From IMG/VR virus record IMGVR_UViG_3300045738_001902, positions 1-51,059 of that record: a stretch of 51,059 bases of DNA, one strand, 5' to 3'. Positions 14,150 through 22,519 of this stretch are shown here, one piece after another. This DNA comes from a virus. Position numbers and translations under genes: made by a program. The notes beneath the pieces were generated by a model. The model was not told the DNA's origin, did no database searches, and was given only the letters and a program-made list of their open reading frames with translations. The number at the start of each line of letters is the position of its first letter. The first letter of the stretch is position 1.

Positions 14150-14746
14150 GTGTCAACTGATCCACTCGGCCATGGTGGAAAACAGGCGCTTGCCGATGCC
14201 GCGGCGGAGAGCAAGCGGCTGCTCGACGAAGCTGCGCTGGAGGAGCGCGAGGCGCAGGACGATCTACTTGAACCGCTGACGGCAGAGGAAACCGCGACCG
14301 CCCAGGAGGAGCTCGGCGCTCAGGCTGGACCCATGACGGTCGTCCGCCACGCTCGAGAGGCTCGCAAAAAAGGTCGGACGCCGAATTCGCGCAACCGCCG
14401 CACTACCGACACGATCAAATATCTCTCGCAATTCGGCCCCGATCCGTTGGTGGCGTTGATGAAAATCGTCGGCGAGTCCGAAGAGGCGATGGTTGAGCGC
14501 AGTCGCCAAATCGATCCGGTGAAGAAACAGCTCTCGTATGGCGAGGCGAAATCCATCCGGGTCCGGTGTGCCGAGACGCTGGCGCCCTATTTCCACGGCA
14601 AGCAACCCGTGCAGGTCGACGCGACGATCCGGGGCGTGATCGTGCAAGAATTCGTCGGGGAGCCGCGAGCGGCACGGGGGCAGACGATCGATGGCGAGAT
14701 CAAGGGCATTCTCGCGCCGGGCGATGATCGCGAGGGTGCCGAGTGA
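14150..14746 (+). CDS. Terminase small subunit-like protein
   Basis: The 198-residue protein sits directly before the large terminase with a GTGA overlap, the usual TerS position. After an Ala/Glu-rich start it has a basic segment (RHAREARKKGRTPNSRNRRTTDTIKYLSQFG) and then helices (PLVALMKIVGESEEAMVE; GEAKSIRVRCAETLAPYFHGKQP) that recur in phage small terminase or DNA-recognition subunits. I chose GTG 14150 because GGAGG (14137-14141) precedes it by 8 bases. The frame is open to 13730 but the added residues look like non-coding translation. It would recognise the packaging site and recruit TerL. Confidence 0.68.
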   Translation: MSTDPLGHGGKQALADAAAESKRLLDEAALEEREAQDDLLEPLTAEETATAQEELGAQAGPMTVVRHAREARKKGRTPNSRNRRTTDTIKYLSQFGPDPLVALMKIVGESEEAMVERSRQIDPVKKQLSYGEAKSIRVRCAETLAPYFHGKQPVQVDATIRGVIVQEFVGEPRAARGQTIDGEIKGILAPGDDREGAE

Positions 14747-16266
14747 CCGAAGATATCGAAGTCCGCACGCTAAACTCGCCGGGTCCGATCTCGGATGCGT
14801 TTCTGCGGAGCCGGGCATTCATCAAGATCATCATCGGCCCGGTGGGATCGGCCAAGACGATGACGGCGCTGCGAGCGCTTCGGCGGGTCGCGACCAAACA
14901 AGGCGGGCGGCGAGATGCGCGCGGCGTGCTGTGGCGCAAGGCCCGGGTGGGGGTGATCCGCGAAACCTATCCGAACATCGAAAAGAACACGCTGCCGAGC
15001 TGGTTCCGGATCCATCCGGAGAGCGACGGAAAGTTCACCTGGAAGGCGCCGTTCACGCACAAGATCCAGTTGATCCTCGAGCAGGACGCCGATGGCCGGG
15101 CGATCGACGTATGCGAGTTCGAAATCGAGTTCCGCGCGATCGGCGATCGCAGCGTGGAAGAGGCCTGCCGCGGCTGGGAAGTCGTTGCGGTGATGATCGA
15201 CGAAGCGGATCTGCAGCCGGTCGATCTGCTGGCGTTTCTCTCCGGCCGCGTCGGGCGTTCTAGCGACCTCGATCCGACGCTGGTGGTCGATCAGCAGATC
15301 ATCCTCTCGCTCAACGCGCCGTATATGGACAATTGGGTCTATGGGCTCGCCATCGAAAAGAACCTGGGCGAGCTGCTCGATCCGGAACTGATCGAGGCGC
15401 TTGGCGGCCGTGAGCTGCTCGAGGTCTTTATCCAGCCCGGCGGGAGGGAGCCCGACGCGGAGAACCTCCATAATCTGCCGCAGGGTTACTATAAAATCCA
15501 GGCGGCGACGAACAAGCACCGTCCCGATTACGTCGCGCGCATGATCGACAACAAGTTCGTGCCGATGCAGCACGGGCAGCCGGTCAATCCCCGCTTCGAT
15601 TACCGCGATCACGTCCGAAAACTCGAATGGGATCCGTCGCGGGTGCTGACGATCGGCGTCGATCAGGGGCTCAATGCGGCTGCGGCGTTCACTCAGCGGA
15701 CGGCCAATCTCGGGCTGCGGACGCTGCGCGAAGTGGTGAATTTCCGCGACGACGGCAAGCTGGCGAAAATTGGCGGTGCGGCCTTTGGGCAGATGCTCAA
15801 GGCGGCGATCAACGAGCATTTCCCCGATCTACGGCCCGAGATGGTGCGGATCGTCTGCGATCCGGCTGCCTGGAGCGCGGGCGACAACGAAGACGAGCAG
15901 ATGGACTGGGTCCGGATCGTGCGGCGCGAGCTGGGCCTGCCGATCTTCAAGGCGAAATCGAACAAGCCTTCGCTGCGAAACGAGGCGCTCTGGGCGGCGC
16001 TGGAAGAGCGCGACGGCTACGCGGTGGATCCCAGCTGCAAGCACCTGATCAAGGGCCACCTGGGCGGATACCGCTACTCCAAGGGCGAGATGTCGCAGGG
16101 TGAGCGCCGCGGCCATCTGGTCATCGCCGACACCGTCTACACCCACATCTGCGACGCCGAGCAATATGCTGCGCTCGAGGGCGAGCACGTCATCTCGGAC
16201 CTGCGCGGCCATCCGCGGCGCAGCGGGCCGGTCACGCTCGACAGCGATTTCGACGTTTTTGCATAG
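14743..16266 (+). CDS. terL: Terminase large subunit
   Basis: The 507-residue packaging motor has Walker A GPVGSAKT (residues 32-39), an arginine-rich KARVGVIRETYPNIEK segment, Walker B VMIDEAD (about 150-157) and coupling motif SLNAP. The C-terminal RNase H-like nuclease has its first metal aspartate in IGVDQG (about 303-308) and another in IVCDPAAW. It starts at a GTG overlapping the TerS stop. Full length for the family. It cuts the concatemer and drives DNA into the prohead through the portal. Confidence 0.92.
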   Translation: MTEDIEVRTLNSPGPISDAFLRSRAFIKIIIGPVGSAKTMTALRALRRVATKQGGRRDARGVLWRKARVGVIRETYPNIEKNTLPSWFRIHPESDGKFTWKAPFTHKIQLILEQDADGRAIDVCEFEIEFRAIGDRSVEEACRGWEVVAVMIDEADLQPVDLLAFLSGRVGRSSDLDPTLVVDQQIILSLNAPYMDNWVYGLAIEKNLGELLDPELIEALGGRELLEVFIQPGGREPDAENLHNLPQGYYKIQAATNKHRPDYVARMIDNKFVPMQHGQPVNPRFDYRDHVRKLEWDPSRVLTIGVDQGLNAAAAFTQRTANLGLRTLREVVNFRDDGKLAKIGGAAFGQMLKAAINEHFPDLRPEMVRIVCDPAAWSAGDNEDEQMDWVRIVRRELGLPIFKAKSNKPSLRNEALWAALEERDGYAVDPSCKHLIKGHLGGYRYSKGEMSQGERRGHLVIADTVYTHICDAEQYAALEGEHVISDLRGHPRRSGPVTLDSDFDVFA

Positions 16267-16275
16267 GAGGATCGA

Positions 16276-16512
16276 ATGGCGTTTTTGAAGAAGGCGGCGG
16301 GGTTTCTGGCCGGTGGTCTGATCGGGGGCCTGCTCGGACTCCGCAGCAAGAAAAAAGAGGTGATCCAGCCCAAGGCGGTCACCCGCGACGACGCGGCGCG
16401 CGAGGCGGCGCGCGACGAGGAATTGATGAAGCGCCGCGGAGCCTCGGCCGATCGCATCGTATCGGGAGGCGAGCCCGCAGGTGGGATCGGCCGGCTGATC
16501 GTCGGAAGTTAA
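16276..16512 (+). CDS. Small structural-operon protein with Gly-rich hydrophobic start
   Basis: The 78-residue protein begins MAFLKKAAGFLAGGLIGGLLGL, then a lysine-rich break and a charged helix (TRDDAAREAARDEELMKRRGASAD) and a Gly tail. Short proteins with this layout stand between TerL and portal in many short-tailed phages and are annotated only as hypothetical. An AGGAGG lies 7 bases before the ATG. It may be a minor virion or membrane-active protein. Confidence 0.6.
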   Translation: MAFLKKAAGFLAGGLIGGLLGLRSKKKEVIQPKAVTRDDAAREAARDEELMKRRGASADRIVSGGEPAGGIGRLIVGS

Positions 16513-16533
16513 CGGATCAACAGGAGACAGGTT

Positions 16534-17376
16534 ATGGCCGAAAAAGCGGCACAAAATGCGAATGAGGGTGTTCCCCTGGCGGAGCGCGGAGCGCTCTTCG
16601 GCGCGGTTTCGGGCATGGCTCTCTTGCTCGCGCCGGATCTCGAGCTGGCACCGAAAGACGAGACCGAAACCGAAGTCGATCTTTCGATCCGGTTGCTCGG
16701 CGAGCTGGCGGAGCGCGCGCAGAACGTGGGCGATCGGCTGGCGCAGCTCGATGGTTCGATCGCTGCCTACAAGGGTCAGGTCACCAAGGCGGAAAACGAG
16801 CGCGACGAAGCTACCCAGCGGCTGAATGCCGGTCTCGTCCAGTTCGGCCTCGCGATCCAACGGCAGGTCGAAGCTCCGGAATTCGATACCATCGAGGCGA
16901 CGCTGTCGGCGCTGGGCGAGCTCACCGCGGAGCGCAATGCGCTCAGGCGGTCGCTGTCGGCGCAGAAGGGGGCGACGACGCGGGTGAAAAACGAAGTCGA
17001 GCAGCTCGAGGTCAAGGCGCGCCCGCGGCGACTGGGGCCGATCGACGATCAGCTGTCGACGGCGGAGCTCGCGCAGTTGTTCGCCGATACCGAACGGGTC
17101 GAGATCGCCTTCTCGGACGGGCGGGCCGAGCTCAAAAGCGTGCATCCGGTCTCGGTACCGGGCGCCGCCTTCACCTTCCGGCGCGGGCGGCTCTCGCTCA
17201 CCGTGGGCGATCTCAAGGTGCGCGGTCCGGCGGACGAGCGGCCGCCGCGCGCGCTCAATGGCTATGCGCTGCTGGTCGAGGGCGAACAGGTCGCCTGGGT
17301 GCCGCGGCTCGCGGGGCAGCTCACGCTCGGCGGGGGCACAACCTACCAGTTGAAGGACGACGTCGTTCTGGCGTGA
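16534..17376 (+). CDS. Structural-operon protein with coiled-coil centre
   Basis: The 280-residue protein has a hydrophobic-charged start, a long coiled coil (about residues 60-160, including LAERAQNVGDRLAQLDGSI and LTAERNALRRSLSAQKG) and a C-terminal beta-rich domain (about 190-280, VHPVSVPGAAFTFRRGRLSLTVGDLKV ...). An AGGAGA precedes the ATG by about 8 bases. Located before the portal, it may be a head-completion, fibre-like or decoration component. No family is recognised. Confidence 0.55.
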   Translation: MAEKAAQNANEGVPLAERGALFGAVSGMALLLAPDLELAPKDETETEVDLSIRLLGELAERAQNVGDRLAQLDGSIAAYKGQVTKAENERDEATQRLNAGLVQFGLAIQRQVEAPEFDTIEATLSALGELTAERNALRRSLSAQKGATTRVKNEVEQLEVKARPRRLGPIDDQLSTAELAQLFADTERVEIAFSDGRAELKSVHPVSVPGAAFTFRRGRLSLTVGDLKVRGPADERPPRALNGYALLVEGEQVAWVPRLAGQLTLGGGTTYQLKDDVVLA

Positions 17377-17385
17377 CGTCCTTCG

Positions 17386-17428
17386 CGCGGCCGGCGGGCC
17401 GCTCGATATCCTCTCCCCGCCGGCCGCG
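17386..17428 (+). promoter_or_regulatory. 13-bp GC-rich hairpin between structural genes
   Basis: The arms 17386-17398 and 17416-17428 are perfectly complementary over 13 bp with a 17-base loop. There is no T run after it, so it is not a normal terminator; processing or partial attenuation before the portal is possible. Confidence 0.6.
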
Positions 17429-17455
17429 TCACCATCCCTTTCCCGGAGCTGTTCG

Positions 17456-19096
17456 ATGATCGCCAATATCCAGGACGAAGACCTCGCCAAGGCGGACCTG
17501 CGCGACCAGGAACGGCTCGAGCATTTGCGCTCGCCCTGGGAGGCGAGCTGGCGCGAGATCGACGAACGGTTCCCGCACGGTGCGGGCGGGTTCAATCGCG
17601 AGACCGCCGGCAATCTGCGATCGGCGCGCAATTTCGACAGCCAGCACATCCTCTCGCTGCGCAAGTTCGCCGCGGCCGGGGTGGCGATCACGACGCCCGA
17701 GCAGGACGATTACATCCGGCCCAAATTCCTCGACGACGATCTCAACCGCGAACGCAGCGTCGAGCTATGGCGATCGAAGACCGGGCGGCGGATCAAGCAG
17801 ATCCGCCATGCGGCGCATACCGGGTTCGCCACTGCGGCAAACGAGGACTGGGATCAGCTGGGGCGCTACGGCACCAGCGGGGTGTGGCAGGAAGCCGGGC
17901 CGCGGGGGATGATCTATCGCTGCCTGCACCTGTCGGAGCTCTACATCGATGTCGATTTTTCCGGCCTGGTCGATCGGGTGCATCGCAAGCTCGAGCTTTC
18001 GGCGCGGCAATGCGAGGACCTGTTTGGGCTGGAGGCGCTGACGGAAAAGATGCGCGACGCGCTCAAGCCGGGCAGCAACAAGGAAAACGAGAAATTCGCG
18101 GTCCTGCACGTCGTCGCGCCGAACCGCAGCTGGGATCGCGAGGCGCTGGACCATAGCCGTTTCCCGATCGGGAGCCGCTACCTGGCGATGGACGAAAAGG
18201 TCTATCTGCGGCGCAAGGGCTATCGCACCATGCCGGTCTCGGTAAGCCGCCACACGACCAGCCCCGGCGAGATCTACGGGCGCTCGCCCGCATTCGACGT
18301 GCTGCCCAATATCCAGGGCGTCCAGGCGATGAAGCACACCACGCTGCGCGCGGCGCACAAGGCGGTGGATCCAGCGCTGGCGTTCCACAACGACGGCGGG
18401 GCGACGAAGATGGCAAGCAAGCCGGGCGGAATGAATCCCGGCTTCGTCGACGAAATGGGCCGCCTGATGGTCCACCGCATGCCCGGCGGCGAGAACGGGT
18501 TGCCGATCGCGCTCGAGATGATCGAAGCCGAGAAGGACACGATCCGGATCGCGTTCCTAGAGGAATTCTACAAAATCCTGACCGATCCCAACTCACGGAT
18601 GACCACCACCGAAGTGCTCGAGGTGATGTCGAAACAGGGCGTCCTCGTGCGGCCCTATGCGAGCCGCTACGAAACCGAAAAGCAACATCCGATGACGCAG
18701 CGCGATCTCGAGCTGATGATGGCGGCGGGACAGGTCGAGGAATTCCCTCCGGAAGTGCAGGAGGCCGGCGCCTGGCCGCTGGTCGATTACGAAAACCCGC
18801 TGGCCGCGATGTCGCGCGCCGAGAACACGGCCAAGACGCTGCGCTTCATGCAGGCGCTGCCGATCCTCGCCGAGGTCGATCCGGCGGTGCGGCTGCGGGT
18901 CGATGCCGAGGCGATGGCCAAGGGCATGGCGGAAGAGATCGGGGTCAAGCCCGAATACATCCGCAGCGACGAAGCGGTCGCCAAGCTCAAGGCCAACGAG
19001 GAAGCGGCCAAGGGCGCGATGGTCAATGCCGAGTTGCTCGAGAAGTCGGCGGGTGCGGTCAAGGATCTGGCGCAGGCCGGCGCGATGGCGGCCTGA
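17456..19096 (+). CDS. Portal protein (podovirus head-tail connector)
   Basis: The 546-residue protein resembles the T7-like head-to-tail connecting family: near the start RLEHLRSPWEASWREIDERFPH, then long acidic helices, GTSGVWQEAGPRGMIYRCLHLSELYIDVD in the middle, and GEIYGRSPAFDVLPNIQGVQAMKHTTLRAAHKAVDPAL, which is typical of the wing/stem junction in T7 gp8-type portals. Length fits. It makes a dodecamer through which DNA enters and leaves. It follows a strong hairpin and starts with ATG 17456 after a GGAG-like site. Its C-terminal helices (residues ~480-546) are Ala-rich. Confidence 0.85.
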   Translation: MIANIQDEDLAKADLRDQERLEHLRSPWEASWREIDERFPHGAGGFNRETAGNLRSARNFDSQHILSLRKFAAAGVAITTPEQDDYIRPKFLDDDLNRERSVELWRSKTGRRIKQIRHAAHTGFATAANEDWDQLGRYGTSGVWQEAGPRGMIYRCLHLSELYIDVDFSGLVDRVHRKLELSARQCEDLFGLEALTEKMRDALKPGSNKENEKFAVLHVVAPNRSWDREALDHSRFPIGSRYLAMDEKVYLRRKGYRTMPVSVSRHTTSPGEIYGRSPAFDVLPNIQGVQAMKHTTLRAAHKAVDPALAFHNDGGATKMASKPGGMNPGFVDEMGRLMVHRMPGGENGLPIALEMIEAEKDTIRIAFLEEFYKILTDPNSRMTTTEVLEVMSKQGVLVRPYASRYETEKQHPMTQRDLELMMAAGQVEEFPPEVQEAGAWPLVDYENPLAAMSRAENTAKTLRFMQALPILAEVDPAVRLRVDAEAMAKGMAEEIGVKPEYIRSDEAVAKLKANEEAAKGAMVNAELLEKSAGAVKDLAQAGAMAA

Positions 19097-19098
19097 CG

Positions 19099-19458
19099 AT
19101 GGCGGTTAGCGAGCAGAACCGGATCCGCTATCGCGCCATTCAGGTGTCGCGGCAGGTCAAGTGGATCTTCATGGCGCCGCCGGAGCGGCTCGCGCGCTGG
19201 TTGGCGGGCAAGTTGCTGTTCGGGATGCTGCTGCGCTGGCTGTTCAACGGGCCGGACGGCAAGCCGCATGTCGCCGGCGAGATCGTGCTCGCCGAGCTGC
19301 GCAATCGCTACGCCCTGGGGTCGGTGTTCTCAGACGATCCGCTGGTGATGGCGCGCAAGGTGGGGCGCCGCGAGGTGTTCGACGATCTGATTTTTTATCT
19401 CAACCTGGACGAAGGAACCGTCCAAAGACTGATGGAGCTCGACGATGGACTCGATTGA
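19099..19458 (+). CDS. Small structural-operon protein, possibly Bbp19-like
   Basis: The 119-residue protein begins two bases after the portal stop and has a Trp-rich N-terminal part (QVKWIFMAPPERLARWLAGKLLFGMLLRWLF), then a helical segment RNRYALG and a C-terminal VMARKVGRREVFDDLIFYLNLDEGTVQRLMEL. The last part recalls the small phage protein next to portal genes known from Bordetella phage BPP-1 (Bbp19), MARR.GRR.V. The match is weak. Its end overlaps the next gene by 14 bases. Confidence 0.5.
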   Translation: MAVSEQNRIRYRAIQVSRQVKWIFMAPPERLARWLAGKLLFGMLLRWLFNGPDGKPHVAGEIVLAELRNRYALGSVFSDDPLVMARKVGRREVFDDLIFYLNLDEGTVQRLMELDDGLD

Positions 19459-20452
19459 TGGCGGCGCAGGCGGCGCTGGTGGCGATGGCGGCGGCAATGT
19501 GGGCGGCGCGGCTGATTTTCTCGGTGATGGCGCCCAGGCCGGCGGCGGCGACGGTGGTGCCGCAGGCGGCGCTGCGGACGGCGCGGGGGCCGGCGCTGGC
19601 GGGGGGACCGGCGGTGGTGCCGATGGTGCCGCCGCTGCAGGCGGCGACGGGGCGGGCGGCGATCCGCAATGGTTCGCCGATCTTTCCGGGGAGACCGGCG
19701 AAGGCGAGAGCGCCAGCAATCTCGACTGGGTGAAATCGAAGGGTTTCAAGTCGCAGGACGATATCGTCAAATCGCTCCGCTCGGCCGAGAAGCGGTTGCA
19801 CGAGGGCGGCGGGATCAAGGTGCCGGGCGACGACGCGAAGCCCGAAGACATCGCGGCCTATCGCACTGCGATCGGCGTCCCGGAGAAGCCCGACGGCTAT
19901 GCGCTGCCGGCGCCAAAGGATGCCGCGGGCAATCCGATCGAGATCAACACCGCGGTGATGGAGCGGGTCACCCAGGCGGCGCACAAGCATGGCATTCCCA
20001 AGGCCTCGCTCGATGCCGTGCTCGAGGACCTGGTCGCGGCGGATGTCGCCGATCACGATACGCTGGTGAAGGATCGCCAGGCCAAGGCCGGCGAGCACGT
20101 CAAGGGCTGGGGCGACGATCGCGAGGCGAAGCTGGCGCAGGTGAATGCGGCGGCCAAGGAAGCCGGGTTCACGCGCGAGGACATGGAATATCTGCGCGGA
20201 CTGCCGAGCGGCCCGGGCAAGGTGCTCGATCACCTGGCCAAGCATGGTGCCAATTTCAGCGAGGACAGCTTGGTGCGCGGTGAAAGCCGGACCTTCGGGA
20301 TGACATCCGCGCAGGCGCAGAAGGAAATCGACGCGATCAAGGCCGATTCCTCGCTGCTCGACAAGGCGCTGGTCCCCGGAACGGCCGAGAATGCCCGGTA
20401 CAACCGCGCGCTCGAGGCGCTGGGCGCCGCGGCGGACAAGGTGGAAGCGTAA
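19445..20452 (+). CDS. Scaffold protein with extreme Gly/Ala-rich N-terminus
   Basis: The protein has 335 residues. The first ~72 are almost only Gly, Ala and Asp, from repeated GGC-type codons, and are certainly disordered. The remainder (from PQWFADLSGETGEG) is acidic and helical, with KPEDIAAYRTAIGVPEKPDGYAL, a pattern seen in scaffolding proteins of T7-like phages, and a long charged C-terminus. It lies between portal and capsid, the expected place. It would direct prohead assembly and then leave. The Gly-rich repeat may vary among relatives because simple repeats slip. Confidence 0.75.
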   Translation: MDSIDGGAGGAGGDGGGNVGGAADFLGDGAQAGGGDGGAAGGAADGAGAGAGGGTGGGADGAAAAGGDGAGGDPQWFADLSGETGEGESASNLDWVKSKGFKSQDDIVKSLRSAEKRLHEGGGIKVPGDDAKPEDIAAYRTAIGVPEKPDGYALPAPKDAAGNPIEINTAVMERVTQAAHKHGIPKASLDAVLEDLVAADVADHDTLVKDRQAKAGEHVKGWGDDREAKLAQVNAAAKEAGFTREDMEYLRGLPSGPGKVLDHLAKHGANFSEDSLVRGESRTFGMTSAQAQKEIDAIKADSSLLDKALVPGTAENARYNRALEALGAAADKVEA

Positions 20453-20494
20453 CTGTAAGGGGATATCTTACTTAATCGCTTGACTTTGGCACCT

Positions 20495-20520
20495 GCCTGC
20501 GGGATTTTTGGCCCGCAGGC
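20495..20520 (+). promoter_or_regulatory. 9-bp hairpin upstream of the capsid gene
   Basis: GCCTGCGGG (20495-20503) pairs with CCCGCAGGC (20512-20520), loop ATTTTTGG. A TTGACT (20480-20485) precedes it, so the region may hold a promoter, a processing site, or both. About 200 bases of leader follow before the capsid start. Confidence 0.5.
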
Positions 20521-20717
20521 GCGACCGGGGGGTCCGCGCTTCGCTTACGAAGCTCGGGCCCCTTTCGCATCTCAGTCTCCGGCAAGCCCCTCCCAGAGTG
20601 CGGCCCGGAGCCCCGCCGCGGATGCGGCCGCCGATCGCGGGCGTAAAACGATAGAATGGCCCGGCGCGCCGGCAAGCCTTTCGCATTCGGTCTAAACCCC
20701 AAATGACGGAGGGCCAG

Positions 20718-21653
20718 ATGAGCCAGAACGTCCCCAATAGCTTTCAAGTAAAGTTCCAGAACAACGTCGAGCTGGTACTCCAGCAGCAACAGTCGCGGCT
20801 GATGTCTTCGGGCGCTGTCGTCGTCCAGAACGAGACCGGGGCCGAAAAGGTCAAGATCAAGGATCTGGTCGGCAACACGGCGCCGCGCGAAGCCACCGAT
20901 CGGCACGGTCGCACCGAATGGGGCAACCGGACCTATGACGGGATCTGGATCCCCAAGCCGCCCGAGCTCTACGATGCCGATCTGGTCGACAATGACGACG
21001 AGCTCGCCACCGCGATCAGCCTGAGCGGTACCGCCACCATGGCGGCCGCCGGAACGCTCAACCGGGCCAAGGACCAGCGCATCCTCGAAGGGTTCTACGG
21101 CGATGTCATCAGCGGCAAGCATGGCACCACCACGACCGCCTTCCCGAGCGGCAACATCGTCCCGGTGACCACCGGCGGCGCGAGCGGTCCGCAGCCGCTC
21201 AACACCCGCAAGCTGCGCGAGGCCAAGGTCATGCTCGGCGAGGCGCATGTCGATCCGACGCGCAAGCGGTTCATGGTGCTGACCGAAGAGGACAACGACT
21301 CGCTGCTGGACGAAGTGCCGGCGACCAGCACCGATTTCCAGAGCGCGTTCGGGGCCAAGGTCGACGAGAACGGCACGCTGATCAGGATGTTGGGGTTCCA
21401 CTTCATCCCGATCGAGCTCGACAATCCGCTGCTCACCACGATCCCGGATCTCGCGACCGATGCGAACGGCTATCGCAAGACGCCGTTCTGGGCCGCAGGC
21501 GGCCTCGTGGCGAACGTCTGGCAGGCGCTGCGGACCGAAGTCGGCAAGATCCCGGAACTGCGGTTCTCCAAGGGCTACTACGCCGGCACCACGCTGGGCG
21601 CGACGCGGTCGCAGGCCGGCATGTCGGGGGTCATCCTCAACCAGAAGCGCTGA
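20718..21653 (+). CDS. Major capsid protein
   Basis: The 311-residue protein begins MSQNVPNSFQVKFQNNVELVLQQQQSRL and continues as a HK97/P22-type coat sequence, with a middle ISLSGTATMAAAGTLNRAKDQRILEGFYG and a final region KGYYAGTTLGATRSQAGMSGVIL. The VKFQNNVELVLQQQQSRL start recurs in coat proteins of short-tailed alphaproteobacterial phages. The ATG at 20718 is chosen over 20703 because GGAGG (20708-20712) lies 5 bases before it. It assembles the icosahedral shell with the scaffold. Confidence 0.88.
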   Translation: MSQNVPNSFQVKFQNNVELVLQQQQSRLMSSGAVVVQNETGAEKVKIKDLVGNTAPREATDRHGRTEWGNRTYDGIWIPKPPELYDADLVDNDDELATAISLSGTATMAAAGTLNRAKDQRILEGFYGDVISGKHGTTTTAFPSGNIVPVTTGGASGPQPLNTRKLREAKVMLGEAHVDPTRKRFMVLTEEDNDSLLDEVPATSTDFQSAFGAKVDENGTLIRMLGFHFIPIELDNPLLTTIPDLATDANGYRKTPFWAAGGLVANVWQALRTEVGKIPELRFSKGYYAGTTLGATRSQAGMSGVILNQKR

Positions 21654-21659
21654 CCAGGT

Positions 21660-21685
21660 GCGGCGGGGCCTGCCGGTCCCGCCGC
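21660..21685 (+). promoter_or_regulatory. Hairpin directly after the capsid gene
   Basis: GCGGCGGG (21660-21667) pairs with CCCGCCGC (21678-21685), loop 10 bases. TTCCCC follows rather than a T run, so termination would be partial at best; 3' stabilisation of an abundant mRNA is an alternative. Confidence 0.5.
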
Positions 21686-21738
21686 TTCCCCGCCCATGAC
21701 CCGGCGATAGCTCCGGCGAGGCAGACAGGAGAAACACG

Positions 21739-22182
21739 ATGGCATTTCACTACGTCAAGCAGCAGGTGGGGGTCGCCGATGGGACCAACCCGCCCGATCG
21801 CGCCGATGGTCGCGAAGTCGTGGCCAACAAGGTCTCGACGCTCGCCAGCAAGGTGCCTGGCACCGCCTGGGCGTCGGCGGACCGGATCTATCTGGGCAAG
21901 CGCCCGGCCGGCTACAAGCTGGTGGCGGCCCGCGTCACCAGCGACACCAGCCTTTCGACCAGCACGCTGGCGATCGGCAGCGAGGCCACGGCGGACAAGT
22001 ACGTCGCGGCGCAGGGCAGCCTTACCGCTACGGACACGTCGCAGGCGCTGAAAGTCAAGGCCTCCACGCTCGACGATGATCCGGTCGACGAGGAAGAGGC
22101 GCTGTGGGCGACCGTCGGCACGGCAGCGATCGCCTCGGCGACGCTGCTGACCATCGAGCTGGAATTCGTCGGCATCAGCTGA
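21739..22182 (+). CDS. Post-capsid protein, possibly decoration or head-associated
   Basis: The 147-residue protein begins MAFHYVKQQVGVADGTNPPDRADG and is beta-rich, with TSDTSLSTSTLAIGSEATADKYV and an IASATLLTIELEFVGIS end. ATG 21739 follows AGGAGA by about 6 bases. Proteins placed here in short-tailed phages are often capsid decorations; there is no direct motif support. Confidence 0.55.
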   Translation: MAFHYVKQQVGVADGTNPPDRADGREVVANKVSTLASKVPGTAWASADRIYLGKRPAGYKLVAARVTSDTSLSTSTLAIGSEATADKYVAAQGSLTATDTSQALKVKASTLDDDPVDEEEALWATVGTAAIASATLLTIELEFVGIS

Positions 22183-22199
22183 TCGATCCGGGCAAGCGG

Positions 22200-22264
22200 T
22201 CCGGCGGCCCTATCCGCCGGATCGCGCGGGGAGGCGGCGCGCTGCGTCGAGGCAAGCCGCCTCC
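22200..22264 (+). promoter_or_regulatory. Two successive hairpins in an intergenic gap
   Basis: TCCGGCGG (22200-22207) pairs with CCGCCGGA (22214-22221), and GGAGGCGGC (22230-22238) with GCCGCCTCC (22256-22264). Neither is followed by a T run. They lie in the 113-base gap before the next small gene. Confidence 0.5.
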
Positions 22265-22295
22265 TCCGCGAACATCCTGACAGGAGAAGGCGCGC

Positions 22296-22499
22296 ATGGC
22301 CGAACAGTACAAGTACACCGGGAAATACGGCGCTCTGGATCGCGGCGATATCGCGGTCGCGGTCGGTGCCGCCGAAGCGCAGAGCGACACGGTGAGCGTC
22401 AACATCGATGTCACCAACATGAGCCGGGCGGAAGCGGTCCATGCGATCGAGAAGATCAAGGCGAAGATCCTCGCCGAGCCCTGGCCGCCGCTCGCCTGA
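22296..22499 (+). CDS. Small structural-operon protein
   Basis: The 67-residue protein (MAEQYKYTGKYGALDRGDIAVAVGAAEAQSD...) has a short beta-like half and a helical C-terminus (MSRAEAVHAIEKIKAKILAE). AGGAGA lies 8-12 bases upstream of ATG 22296. Unknown function; its place between head and tail genes suggests a connector or minor head protein. Confidence 0.55.
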   Translation: MAEQYKYTGKYGALDRGDIAVAVGAAEAQSDTVSVNIDVTNMSRAEAVHAIEKIKAKILAEPWPPLA

Positions 22500-22519
22500 T
22501 CGACTGACGGAGCGACCGG

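Noticed and set aside
13410-14165. 251-codon minus-strand frame in the gene-poor region
   Set aside because: Pro/Arg/Ala-rich, no ribosome site, overlaps the repeat array and the TerS start.
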